This document shows positions 43,253-52,600 of a stretch of 64,000 nt of DNA, piece by piece. Under the pieces are notes generated by a model. It did no database searches and had not been told where the DNA came from. It was given only the letters and a program-made list of their open reading frames with translations. The stretch comes from Methanolinea sp. GTDB taxonomy: Archaea; Halobacteriota; Methanomicrobia; Methanomicrobiales; Methanospirillaceae. The first letter of the stretch is position 1. Every line of letters begins with the position of its first letter. The DNA is taken from positions 1,426,001 through 1,490,000 of the forward strand of contig CP064971.1 in assembly GCA_016699325.1 (NCBI GenBank), given 5' to 3'. The translations under genes and the position numbers were made by a program.

Positions 43253-44235
43253 GTGCGTTCCTTTCTCCTGATATGTTGGTCAAGTCTCATAATAAGGGGT
43301 TCCAGCCGGGGATGGAACCACTTCTTCTTGATAAAGTGGGGGTAGATACAGAGCCGCTCCCGCAGGATACGATCACCGGCAATCTCTACCAGTCGTTCGA
43401 ACTCAGGCCAGGGATGTTCGGGGTTAACGTAGTCGATGGTGAGGGGAGAGATACCTCCGAGATCATCGATTCCACAGGGGATGAGTTTCCCGGCGTTTGC
43501 GAGGTTTGGCGGGATCTGGACCGCGATATCATCTGGGAGGATGTCCTTAGCCATCTTGATCACGGTACACATCTCATCAGAATCGACTCCCTTTCCGGCA
43601 GCCATAGGGGTTCCTTCCTTGGGGCAGAAGTTCTGGATGATCACTTCCTGTATGTGACCATAGCGCCTGTGGAGGTCGCGGATTACCAAGAGCGACTCTT
43701 CCCGGTCTTCCATGGTCTCCCCGATGCCGATCAGAATGCCGGTGGTGAACGGGATTTTCAGGTGGCCGGCATCCTCAATCATGGCGATCCGCACCACCGG
43801 GTCTTTCCCGGGAGAGAACTGGTGGGCGGCAAGATTTGCAGTGGTCTCGAGCATGAGGCCCATGCTCGCGTTGACCTCCCTGAGTCGTTCCATTTCGGCG
43901 GTGGTCAGGATCCCCCCGTTGGTATGGGGAAGGATCCCGTGGTCTATCGCTGTTTCGCAGAGGTCGTAACAGTAATCAAGGATGTCATGGTATCCGTATC
44001 GGGAGAGCATCTCCGGGAAACCCATCTCGAGACCGGGGCGTTCCCCAAAGGTGAAAAGCGCCTCGGTGCAGCCGAGCGCGGCACCCCGTGTGAGTATCTC
44101 ATTTGCCTCCGCCGGGTCCAAGATGCAGCCCTCGTGCACAGGGGTCCGGAAAATACAGTAGCCGCACCGGTTGTGGCATACGGTGGTAAGGGGAAGAAAG
44201 ACATTCTTCGAGTAGGTTATGACCGGCCTGTCCAT
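43249..44235 (-). CDS. cofG: 7,8-didemethyl-8-hydroxy-5-deazariboflavin synthase subunit 1
   Basis: 328 residues. Radical SAM enzyme that with CofH makes Fo, the chromophore of F420. The cluster motif CHNRCGYC is at about residues 20-27 (CxxxCxxC), followed by TFGERPGLEMG and NFCPKEGTPM. No ribosome binding site is visible and a TATA box lies just upstream. First gene of the cofG-purC-purS-purQ run. cofH is not in the window. Confidence 0.94.
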   Translation of the reverse strand: MDRPVITYSKNVFLPLTTVCHNRCGYCIFRTPVHEGCILDPAEANEILTRGAALGCTEALFTFGERPGLEMGFPEMLSRYGYHDILDYCYDLCETAIDHGILPHTNGGILTTAEMERLREVNASMGLMLETTANLAAHQFSPGKDPVVRIAMIEDAGHLKIPFTTGILIGIGETMEDREESLLVIRDLHRRYGHIQEVIIQNFCPKEGTPMAAGKGVDSDEMCTVIKMAKDILPDDIAVQIPPNLANAGKLIPCGIDDLGGISPLTIDYVNPEHPWPEFERLVEIAGDRILRERLCIYPHFIKKKWFHPRLEPLIMRLDQHIRRKERT

Positions 44236-44267
44236 CTGGTTCTATAGTAGTGTTCTCTATTGCTTTC

Positions 44268-44275
44268 TTATAAGG
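44268..44275 (-). promoter_or_regulatory. TATA box for the cofG-pur operon
   Basis: On the minus strand, CTTATAAG lies about 33-40 bases upstream of the cofG start. The leader would be about ten bases without a ribosome binding site. Confidence 0.5.
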
Positions 44276-44307
44276 TAACGGGATCTTCCGCCGTTCCTGA
44301 CCAGAAG

Positions 44308-44315
44308 ATTATATT
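44308..44315 (+). promoter_or_regulatory. TATA box for cofC
   Basis: GATTATAT lies 26-33 bases before GTG 44341. Transcription would start at or next to the start codon, so cofC is likely leaderless. Confidence 0.5.
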
Positions 44316-44340
44316 CCCAGGGCACAAACCGGGTACGTAC

Positions 44341-44994
44341 GTGGCAATCCCCGCAGTCATCCCGTTCAAACCAACGAACCCGAAGACCCGCCTCTCCTGC
44401 TTGCTCGACCAAGAAGAGCGGGAGCGATTTGCCCGGCTCATGCTCTGTGATGTGGTTGCAGCCGCACGGGAGGCAGGGTGTGAGCCGCTCATTCTTTCCA
44501 CCGAACCCTTCACGTTCGGCGATGCCCGCGTGACCCTGGATGAGCATGGCTTAAATGATGCGCTAAATGACCTCCTTTCAAGGACACCCGGGCACCTGCT
44601 GATCCTTATGGCGGACCTCCCGCTCACCACCCCGGATGCGGTCCGGCGCCTGACCTCCTCAACCGCGGATGTGGCCATCGTGCCAGGAAGGGGCGGGGGG
44701 ACGAACGCCATATACCTTCATCGTGCCGACCGCTTCAGGGTGAGTTATTACGGAGGGAGCTTCTGTAAGCACCGCGAGATTGCGCGGGAAGCAGGACTTA
44801 CCTGCGAGATCATCGATTCGTTCCGTATCCACACCGATATCGATGAGAAGGAGGACCTGGTGGAGCTCCTCATCCACGGTGAAGGGCTTTCGCGGATATA
44901 TCTCGAGGAGCTCGGTTTTTCTGTCACTATTGAACGGGGGCGAACCGGAGTGGAGCGGAAGGGGGCGGGTGAGGATTCCGTGCTGGTGCTCTGA
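44341..44994 (+). CDS. cofC: 2-phospho-L-lactate guanylyltransferase
   Basis: 217 residues from GTG 44341. The longer frame from a TTG at 44260 is rejected because the family begins with IPFKPTNPKTRLS almost at the N-terminus, and the TATA box lies inside the extension. CofC activates phospholactate (or phosphoenolpyruvate) with GTP for F420 side-chain synthesis. Also seen: MADLPLTTPDAV and VPGRGGGTNAI, with SYYGGSFCKH. Divergent from cofG. Confidence 0.92.
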   Translation: MAIPAVIPFKPTNPKTRLSCLLDQEERERFARLMLCDVVAAAREAGCEPLILSTEPFTFGDARVTLDEHGLNDALNDLLSRTPGHLLILMADLPLTTPDAVRRLTSSTADVAIVPGRGGGTNAIYLHRADRFRVSYYGGSFCKHREIAREAGLTCEIIDSFRIHTDIDEKEDLVELLIHGEGLSRIYLEELGFSVTIERGRTGVERKGAGEDSVLVL

Positions 44995-45048
44995 TATTTC
45001 ATCGGGTTTGCCAGAATAATAATTCATAGGGGTAGATACATCCTGCCG

Positions 45049-45091
45049 CCCCCCCCTTCGAACCGGGAGAATGACGTTGCAGCGGGGGGGG
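45049..45091. terminator. C8/G8 hairpin between convergent cofC and cofE
   Basis: Eight C (45049-45056) and eight G (45084-45091) are separated by 27 bases and could form a very stable stem. It lies between convergent genes. T-runs are near on the cofC side (45131-45136). A bidirectional terminator or barrier is likely; no gene is seen at 44995-45177. Confidence 0.4.
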
Positions 45092-45177
45092 AGTGAGTCA
45101 AATACGAACCCCGAACGCCCAAGAGGTATATGGCTTTTTTGTGTCAACCAAGCTGTCTTTGATTACAATGGTACCTG

Positions 45178-45963
45178 TCAATATTCTGCCTCATACCGCT
45201 TGCGGCCCCTGAACACTCCCATGAACAGGCACTTATCAGCATCGATCGATTCGATCCCTTCGTTATTCCCGATCGGAATACCGAGTCCCCGCAGGACCGC
45301 TGCCGGGGTGCACTCGTTGGCCTCGCCCATCACGATCTCGGCGGCCGATGCGATATTATCGGCCAGGGCTTGCTTGGTGACTTCCAGGGTGCGACCGAAA
45401 ATATCGAACCTCCCACGGGCGTCGATGACCGCTTCAATTCCGGAGCACCCGATAGCCACCCCGCTGCATCCCGCTCGCATGGCATGGGTGCGGGAATCGG
45501 CGATAACTACCGCGATCCGGGCACCGGTCCGATCTCCGATCTCCTTCCGAATCCTCTTGGCACTCGCGTCCGAATCGGCAGGGAGGAGCACGACCGTTCC
45601 GGGCGGGGCGTTGGAGGCATCGATCCCGGCATTGGGCAGGAGGGTCCCTGCCTTCATGCAGAGCAGGAATCCGGGTATTCCACCGACAACCTCATCGCTC
45701 TCCTGGAGTACGACCTCGACCAGTCGGGGGTCCATCCCGTACTGCTCCGCGGTCCTGAGCGCGTCCTCTCCAGGGATCACCGACGCCAGCTCGACAACCG
45801 CTCCTTCAGCGGTTGCAACCGCGGTCTCGGCAACAACCAGGACATCGCCGTCCTGGAAGGACACTGCTTCCGATATAGAGATCCCCGACAGCAGGATATC
45901 GGCCAGGTCGTCACCGGAGCGGATGATCCCGGTCCGGATACCTACAGTCAGAAACGAGCTCAC
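45178..45963 (-). CDS. cofE: F420-0:gamma-glutamyl ligase
   Basis: 261 residues. Adds the first glutamates to the F420 side chain with GTP. Landmarks: DVLVVAETAVATAEG (family VVaqTvVSkAEG), ESDEVVGGIPGFLL, NAGIDASNAP, LLPADSDASAKRIR, and IADSRTHAMRAGCSGVAIG. Overlaps folP by four bases, so it is the last gene of glyA-folD-folP-cofE. An unusual partner set for cofE. Confidence 0.93.
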   Translation of the reverse strand: MSSFLTVGIRTGIIRSGDDLADILLSGISISEAVSFQDGDVLVVAETAVATAEGAVVELASVIPGEDALRTAEQYGMDPRLVEVVLQESDEVVGGIPGFLLCMKAGTLLPNAGIDASNAPPGTVVLLPADSDASAKRIRKEIGDRTGARIAVVIADSRTHAMRAGCSGVAIGCSGIEAVIDARGRFDIFGRTLEVTKQALADNIASAAEIVMGEANECTPAAVLRGLGIPIGNNEGIESIDADKCLFMGVFRGRKRYEAEY

Positions 45964-46772
45964 GTCCGCCTCACCACCAGGCTTGCTGTCCTGATGACTT
46001 CGGCGGTTTCGGCAACATCATGGGTACGTATCACATCAGCGCCCTTCGCTATGAGAAGCGCCGTAAGGCCGAGTGATGCAACCAGTCGCTCTTCGGGAGG
46101 GCGCTTTTCAGGCCCGGCTAAAAAAGTCTTGCGCGAGACCGCAGCAAGCAGCGGTCTGCCAAAACGGGCGAATTCACCGAAGTGACGGCAGAGGTCCCAG
46201 TCGAGATCTGTGGTGCGCTCCGGAATCCAGAGCCCGATTGCAGGATCAAGCACATAATCGTGGATTCCGGTATCGGCACACCGCGAGCTTACCGTTTCGA
46301 GCGCTGTAAAAGTCCCGCCCAGCGTGGTGGCATCACCCGGCCGGTCCCCCGATGCCATCAGGAAGGCAGGGAGGCTGGCATCGGCAAGCAGACGGGCATA
46401 GTCCGGATCCAGGAGTCCCGATATATCGTTTGCCGCGTGAATGTCATGGGAGAGGCAGCGTTCGAGGACCGGGGCACGCATGGTATCGACCGAGACCGGG
46501 ATGCCGGATCCATCGAGCTCGGCAAGGGCCCGGTCCAGCCGTTGTATCTCCATACGTTCCGGGAGCGGCGGGGAGCCGGGCGCCGTGCTCCGCGCTCCGA
46601 TGTCGATGATGTCTGCCCCGGCACTGATCATATCTTCGGCCTTTCGGAGAATGATCCCAGAGGTGACATAGGAGGACTTGTAGAACGATTCCGGGCTGCA
46701 GTTGATCACACCCATCAGCCTGACCGGCTCGTTGCGACCTATCGGGATACCCTTCACCAGGCACCGGGACAT
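45960..46772 (-). CDS. folP: Dihydropteroate synthase-family protein
   Basis: 270 residues. Landmarks: MGVINCSPESFYKSS, then GADIIDIGARSTAPG, the pterin-binding and phosphate loops of dihydropteroate synthase. NDISG and LLAAVSRKTFL also fit. In archaea a related enzyme may act in tetrahydromethanopterin rather than folate synthesis. Start at 46772 overlaps folD by 19 bases; a later Met at 46715 is possible. Confidence 0.85.
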   Translation of the reverse strand: MSRCLVKGIPIGRNEPVRLMGVINCSPESFYKSSYVTSGIILRKAEDMISAGADIIDIGARSTAPGSPPLPERMEIQRLDRALAELDGSGIPVSVDTMRAPVLERCLSHDIHAANDISGLLDPDYARLLADASLPAFLMASGDRPGDATTLGGTFTALETVSSRCADTGIHDYVLDPAIGLWIPERTTDLDWDLCRHFGEFARFGRPLLAAVSRKTFLAGPEKRPPEERLVASLGLTALLIAKGADVIRTHDVAETAEVIRTASLVVRRT

Positions 46773-47596
46773 AGCGACCGCCGGGCTGCGAGATAAGTAT
46801 TTTCCATCAGCGTGGCAATGGTCATGGGGCCGACACCACCGGGAACCGGTGTTATGGCCGAAGCGCGGTCTTTCACCTGCTCGAAGTCGACATCGCCACA
46901 GAGCACCCCATCGACCCGGTTGGTGCCCACGTCGATGACCACCGCCCCTTCCTTCACCATGGCAGGACCAACGAACCTTGGTTTTCCTACCGCAACTACA
47001 AGGAGGTCGGCTTGCGTTGTGATGGAAGCAAGGTCGCGGGTCTTCGAGTGGCAGGTAGTGACTGTCGCGTCCTGGGAGAGGAGGAGGGCTCCTATGGGTC
47101 GACCTACTTCAATACTCCTTCCCACCACGACCGCGTGCATCCCGGCAACGTCAATACAGTACTCGTCGAGAAGGTTCATGATACCGAGCGGGGTGCAGGG
47201 AGAAAAGACAGGGTGGCCGGCAAAAAGCCGTCCGAGGTTCCTGGGATGGAATCCGTCGACATCCTTATCCGGTGCAACTGATTCGATCACCTGCAGGGTA
47301 TTGACCTGGCGCGGGAGGGGGAGCTGGACCAGGATACCCGATATATCCGGATCGCGGTTGAGGGTATCGATCTCCCGGATCACCTCAGCCGATTGTGCGT
47401 GTCCGGGGAGCGTGATTCCCACCGAACCGATGTGCACCTGCTCGCAGGCAGCATGCTTCATCCGAACATAGAGTTCGGATGCAGGGTCGCGTCCCACGAT
47501 GACGGTGGCGAGGCGCGGGGAGAGCCCGGACTCATCGATCTCCTCCCGCAGGAGGTCGAGTCGTTTCTGCCGGACCATTGTCCCATCGAGGATCAT
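46754..47596 (-). CDS. folD: Methylenetetrahydrofolate dehydrogenase/cyclohydrolase
   Basis: 280 residues. Bifunctional C1 enzyme: ELYVRMKHAACEQVHIGS contains the catalytic lysine; LVQLPLPRQVN, DKDVDGFHPRNLGRL, and VGRSIEVGRPIGALLL are all typical, as is VTPVPGGVGPMTIATLMENT (quoted in part: PVPGGVGPMT). It would act on tetrahydrofolate, which is separate from the methanogenic pterin. Overlaps folP. Confidence 0.94.
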   Translation of the reverse strand: MILDGTMVRQKRLDLLREEIDESGLSPRLATVIVGRDPASELYVRMKHAACEQVHIGSVGITLPGHAQSAEVIREIDTLNRDPDISGILVQLPLPRQVNTLQVIESVAPDKDVDGFHPRNLGRLFAGHPVFSPCTPLGIMNLLDEYCIDVAGMHAVVVGRSIEVGRPIGALLLSQDATVTTCHSKTRDLASITTQADLLVVAVGKPRFVGPAMVKEGAVVIDVGTNRVDGVLCGDVDFEQVKDRASAITPVPGGVGPMTIATLMENTYLAARRSLCPGAW

Positions 47597-47597
47597 A

Positions 47598-48836
47598 TCA
47601 TTCTGGGTAGAGCGGGTACGTTGATGCCAGGGCTTTGACCTCGGCGCCGACCTTCTGCACCAGTACCTCGTTGGAGGTGTCTTTCAGGATCGCGGCGATC
47701 CAGCGCCCGATCTGGCGCATCTCGGCCTCCTTCATACCTCGCGATGTTACTGCCGGAGTCCCGATCCGGAGACCGCTGGTCACGAAAGGACTCCGGTTCT
47801 CGTTCGGGATAGTGTTCTTGTTGACCGTGATGTGGGCTTTCCCGAGCACCGTCTCGGCTTCGAGCCCGGTGATGGATAGGCTGGTCAGATCAAGGAGGAT
47901 GAGGTGGTTATCGGTCCCCCCGGACACAAGGCGGAGTCCGGCCTCTTCGAGCACCTCCGCCATAGCTGCAGCGTTCTTAACGACCTGGCGGGAATAGTCC
48001 GCAAACGAGGGTCTTAGGGCTTCCTTGAAACAGACGGCCTTGGCGGTGATGCTGTGCATCAGGGGCCCGCCCTGCATTCCTGGAAAGACCGCCTTATCGA
48101 TGGTCAGTGCGTATTCCTCGTCGCACATGATCGCCCCGCCGCGGGGGCCACGGAGAGTTTTGTGGGTGGTGGTGGTGGTAAAATTGGTCACACCCACGGA
48201 GGTCGGGTGCATGCCGGTTGCACAGAGTCCAGCGATATGGGCGATATCGGCCATGCAGTATGCATCGACGCTTTCGGCGATTTCCTGGAAGGCCGCAAAA
48301 TCGATGGTCCGGGGATATGCCGATGCCCCGCAGACCAGGATCTTTGGCCGCTCCTTCCGGGCGATCTCCTCGACAGCACCGTAATCGATGGTCTCTGAGA
48401 CGGGGTCCACCCCGTACTGCACCACCCGGTAAAACTGGCCGGTGAAACTGACCGGAGAGCCATGCGAGAGGTGTCCTCCCTGGGTGAGCTTCATGCTCAT
48501 CAAGGTCTCTCCAAGCTTCATGAACCCGAAATATACCGCCATGTTGGCCTGGGTGCCGGAGTGCGGCTGCACATTAGCATGACCAGCGCCGAACAGCTCT
48601 TTCAGGCGCTCGCGGGCAAGGCTTTCGGCCATATCATGGAACTCGCATCCTCCATAGTACCGCTTGCCGGGGTAGCCTTCGGCATACTTGTTGGTCATGA
48701 TCGATCCCATCGCTTCGAGGACAGCCTTGCTGACCAGGTTCTCTGATGCGATAAGTTCGAGCCCGTTTACCTGGCGTTGTCGCTCTCTCTCAATGATATC
48801 GGCAATCTCGTGATCGCTGGTGGCCAGACAGGACAT
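47598..48836 (-). CDS. glyA: Serine hydroxymethyltransferase
   Basis: 412 residues from ATG 48836. PLP enzyme moving C1 units between serine and glycine with a pterin. Landmarks: LIASENLVSKAV, GYPGKRYYGGCEF, NVQPHSGTQANMAVY, MADIAHIAGL, and TTTTHKTLRGPRGG with the PLP-binding Lys. Also IGTPAVTSRGM near the end. First gene of the one-carbon operon; the stop falls one base before the folD start. Confidence 0.95.
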   Translation of the reverse strand: MSCLATSDHEIADIIERERQRQVNGLELIASENLVSKAVLEAMGSIMTNKYAEGYPGKRYYGGCEFHDMAESLARERLKELFGAGHANVQPHSGTQANMAVYFGFMKLGETLMSMKLTQGGHLSHGSPVSFTGQFYRVVQYGVDPVSETIDYGAVEEIARKERPKILVCGASAYPRTIDFAAFQEIAESVDAYCMADIAHIAGLCATGMHPTSVGVTNFTTTTTHKTLRGPRGGAIMCDEEYALTIDKAVFPGMQGGPLMHSITAKAVCFKEALRPSFADYSRQVVKNAAAMAEVLEEAGLRLVSGGTDNHLILLDLTSLSITGLEAETVLGKAHITVNKNTIPNENRSPFVTSGLRIGTPAVTSRGMKEAEMRQIGRWIAAILKDTSNEVLVQKVGAEVKALASTYPLYPE

Positions 48837-49059
48837 GTACAGAAAGGTCGCCCTGATAAGGTAATACTCTTTGTGCTCCCGCAGGTGAAAGAGGCCGGGA
48901 ACAGGCAGGGAATCCCCAGCTGCCTGAATGTGCCGCAGGCACCATCTCCTGCCTGGAGAGCCCCACTCCAAGAAAACGGGATATTCTTGTCAATCTGACC
49001 AAAAAATGAGAGCATAATTATTATAGGGGAATAATCCATGACTATCACTGAGGGTTCTT

Positions 49060-49590
49060 ATGATGCCAGATGATTTCCGGAAATCACTGCTGAAGAACAT
49101 CCCTGCCGGGAAGGAGAAGAATATGGAGATTGTAAAAAACCCGTCATCTGCTACCCCTGCCACCCCTGAAGAGAGGATATCTGCCCTGGAAAAGAAGGTC
49201 AAGGAACTGGAGGCCATGGTCAAGGGACTCACCGAGGAGATGCTCGATCTCAAATCGATCACCATGCGCTTGAACAAAGTATCGGAAGATCGTGGCCGTA
49301 CCGAGGTGAAGATGGGCCGGCCTGCCACAGCTGCCGGAGGTGGCACTGTGGTGGTCCCAAAAACCCGGGCCTCACCACAGGCCGCCCGGACTTCACCGCC
49401 GCCAGAACCAGAGCCCAAGGATATGATTATGCAGCCGGATGGTACGCTCAAGCCCGAGAAGAGGCGATCGAGTGAATACATCGTTGCCTCAGCGTCCTAT
49501 TCCAGGAAAGGGAAACAGCAGGCTGCGGGCGCGGGTAAAAAGGCCGAACTCATCGTGGCCGAAGATGAGGAGAAAGAAGAGAAGAAGTAA
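49060..49590 (+). CDS. Coiled-coil protein upstream of smc, unknown function
   Basis: 176 residues. A short coiled coil (about 38-70, RISALEKKVKELEAMVKGLTE quoted in part: EKKVKELEAMVKGLTEEM) is followed by a glycine-, proline- and lysine-rich flexible tail and an acidic, lysine-ended C-terminus. No family recognised. It lies 31 bases before smc on the same strand and faces glyA across a promoter region with TAATTATTATAGG near 49014-49026. A role with SMC/ScpA is inference from position. Confidence 0.7.
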   Translation: MMPDDFRKSLLKNIPAGKEKNMEIVKNPSSATPATPEERISALEKKVKELEAMVKGLTEEMLDLKSITMRLNKVSEDRGRTEVKMGRPATAAGGGTVVVPKTRASPQAARTSPPPEPEPKDMIMQPDGTLKPEKRRSSEYIVASASYSRKGKQQAAGAGKKAELIVAEDEEKEEKK

Positions 49591-49621
49591 CTTCAGCACG
49601 GTGTGATGGGAGACCCGATAT

Positions 49622-52600
49622 TTGCACATCACTGAGCTTGAGATAGACAACTTCAAATCTTTTATAAAAAAGGCAAAGATTCCCTTTTTTGAGGGTTTTA
49701 CAGTCATCTCGGGCCCGAACGGTTCAGGGAAGAGTAATATCATCGACAGCATCCTCTTTGTGCTGGCCCTCTCTTCCTCGCGAACCCTCCGCGCCGAGAA
49801 GCTGACCGACCTGATCAACCTCAATTCAGGGAAGCAGACTGCGGAGGTCTCCCTCTCGTTCTCGGACGGCACGAGGATCAGGCGGCGGATTAAGCGGACG
49901 GCGAGCGGTTATTACAGCTATACCTACTTAAACGAGAAGCCTTGCAAGCAGGCAGACATTACTGATTTTCTTTCCCGGCATGGGATCATTCCCCATGGCT
50001 ACAACGTGGTCATGCAGGGGGATGTCACCCGCATCATAGAGATGAGCGATTTCGAACGGCGCAAGATCATCGATGAGATTGCGGGTGTGGCAGAGTTCGA
50101 TGCCAAGAAGGAGCAGGCTATCAGGGAGCTCGAAGTGGTACGGGAACGGATCGAACGAGAGGAGATGCTGCTTTCCGAGCTTTCCCAGCGCCTTGGCGAA
50201 CTGGCAGAGGAACGGAAGCAGGCCCTGAAGTACCGGGAATGGCAGGAGAAACTCCGGAAATTAGAAACCTGCCGCGCCGGTGCATTCCTGAACGCAAAAG
50301 AAAAGGACCTCGCCTCGCTGGTGCGGGTGATCGCCGACCAGGAACTGGCGCTCTCCCGTGTGGCATCGGACCGGAGTCTGGAGGAGAACGAGTGGTCCTA
50401 CCTCAAGGCAGATCTGGACGATATCGCCCGCCAGATAAACCAGAAGAGCGGGACTGAGTACCTGAAGCTGATCGCGGACCTCGAAGAAGCGAAAGGGGTC
50501 ATCCGGCTCTCCGAGCAGGCCATTGGCCGGGCACGGAAGGAGAAAGAAGCCAACCTCGAAGGTATGAACCGTTCTTTTGTGGACCAGAAACGGGCGGAAG
50601 AACGGATTACGGAGTGCACCAATGCGATCCGGGAAATGACCATCGACCGTACCAACCTCGCCATGGAGACTGCGGCGGCAAGGGGCCAGATCGAGAAACT
50701 TGGGGCCGAGATCCAGGACCAGAGCCGGGATGTGGAAGGGGCACGCGACAAACTCTTCTCCCTTATGCAGGCCATAGAGGCAGAGAAGGCAAACCGGTCA
50801 GGAATCCTCCACCAGAAGGATCTCATCCTTGAAAAGAGCCGGATGCGGACCTTGGAACGGGAGCGACTGGAGGAGCGCCTCCGGGAGATTGAAGGAGATC
50901 TCGCATCCCGGGTGGTGCAGCGAAAGAGGGAGGAACAGCAGGAATCCTCGTTGCGGGAAGAAAAAAAAGCGATCGAACAGGAAATATCCGCGCTCGAAGC
51001 ATCGGTGTTCGCGAAGAGATCTTCAGCAGAACGGCTGCGGGAGGAGCTGCGGGGAATAGAGCACGAGACAATGCGGCTCGAGGCTCAGCAACAGGCCCAG
51101 GGAGAGCCCGGCTCACGGGCACTCGAGGCGGTGCTGGCCATGGCGGGGGTTCATGGGACCATCGCTCGTCTCGGTAAGGCTCCCCCCGAATACACCACGG
51201 CCCTGAACGTGGCGGCAGGGGGCAAGCTCCACTATGTGGTAGTGGATGACGATAAGGTTGCTGCAGCGGCGATACGATACCTCAAAGACCAGAAGCTTGG
51301 ACGCCTCACCTTTCTCCCACTCGCCAAGCTCAGGCCGGCACCGCTCCCGGAACTTCCCGATAATGGAATTATCGGCCATGCGGTTCGGATGCTCGAGTAT
51401 GAGCCACAGTTCGAGCCGGCCTTCCGAGTTGTCTTCGGAGCGACAGTGGTGGTGGAGTCACTTGACCGTGGCCGCCAGCTGCTCGGGAAGTATCGCATGG
51501 TCACCCGGGATGGAGAGCTTCTGGAGCGGAGCGGCGCCATGACCGGTGGCTCATTCAAGAAGCCGCCCAGGGGGTTTGGGGCGGCGGTCGAGGACGAAAT
51601 CGATCGACTACGGCAGCGCGCCGGGGAGATCCGGTCCGAGATTGCGGATCTGGAAAATGCGGTAAAGCAGGGCAGCGCCGGAATCGAGGAGAGGCGGGGG
51701 CGGCGGTCGGCGATCGATGGGGAGCTTCAGCGGTTCACGATCACCGCGGAGGAGATCGGCAGGCAATCCGATCTCTTCTCCCAGGAAAAGGAGAGGGTCG
51801 AAGGAGTCCTGGCAGTGTTCGCTGAAGAGGTGCGGAGCGGGACAGCGGATCTTGCGGCACTCGAGGCATCGCTCGATACATCGACCGGGGAGATCGCCCA
51901 ACTTACCCGCCGGATGGAGCAGCTCAAGAAGCGACTGGACGACACGACTATCCCTGCCCTGACTGAGTCGCTGGAAAAGAAGCGGCGCGAGCTCGATGAT
52001 GCCGAACGCCGTCTCCGCAACAAGGAGTCCGATATCGCTGACCTTTCCCGCGAGCGGCAGCACTTTGTGGCGCGAGTGGAAGAGCTGAAAGGGGAGAAAA
52101 CAAGACTGGCTGAGGTGAACCGGCAAATCGATGCTGATATTGCATCCGCAGAAGCGCAGATCGAGGAAAGCCGGGAAGCCATCCAGAAGGTCGAAGAGCG
52201 GCAGAAGGAGTTCTCCGGTGAGCTTGATGGTCTTCGTACCCGGCACTCCGATACTGCCAATGCCATCCATGAATCGGAGAAAAAGCTCCTCGAGTTCGAT
52301 TCCGCAAAGGAAAGGATCGCCATCCAGCTCGATGCCCTGCACGGGCGTCAGGCTTCGCTTGCAGCCGAGATCGAATCGCTCCGCGGTGAGGTCGGGGAGG
52401 TCACCACCGATCTCTCTCTCTCCGAGATCGAGGACGGCATTGCCGAAGCATCAACAGCGATGCGGAAGATCGGGGCGGTCAACATGCTGGCCATCGAGGA
52501 GTACGATCGGGTGGAATCACGGGTGAACGAACGGCAGGAGAAGAAGGAGATCCTCTCCCGGGAGCGGACCACGCTTCTTTCGCGGATCGAGCGGTTCGAG

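Noticed and set aside
43216..44247. 343-residue open frame on the plus strand
   Set aside because: Opposite cofG, whose radical SAM cysteines are intact.
44260..44340. N-terminal extension of cofC from a TTG
   Set aside because: It covers the TATA box and is not part of the family; GTG 44341 fits.
51608..52342. Leucine-rich open frame opposite smc
   Set aside because: Looks hydrophobic only because it mirrors the charged coiled coil of SMC.
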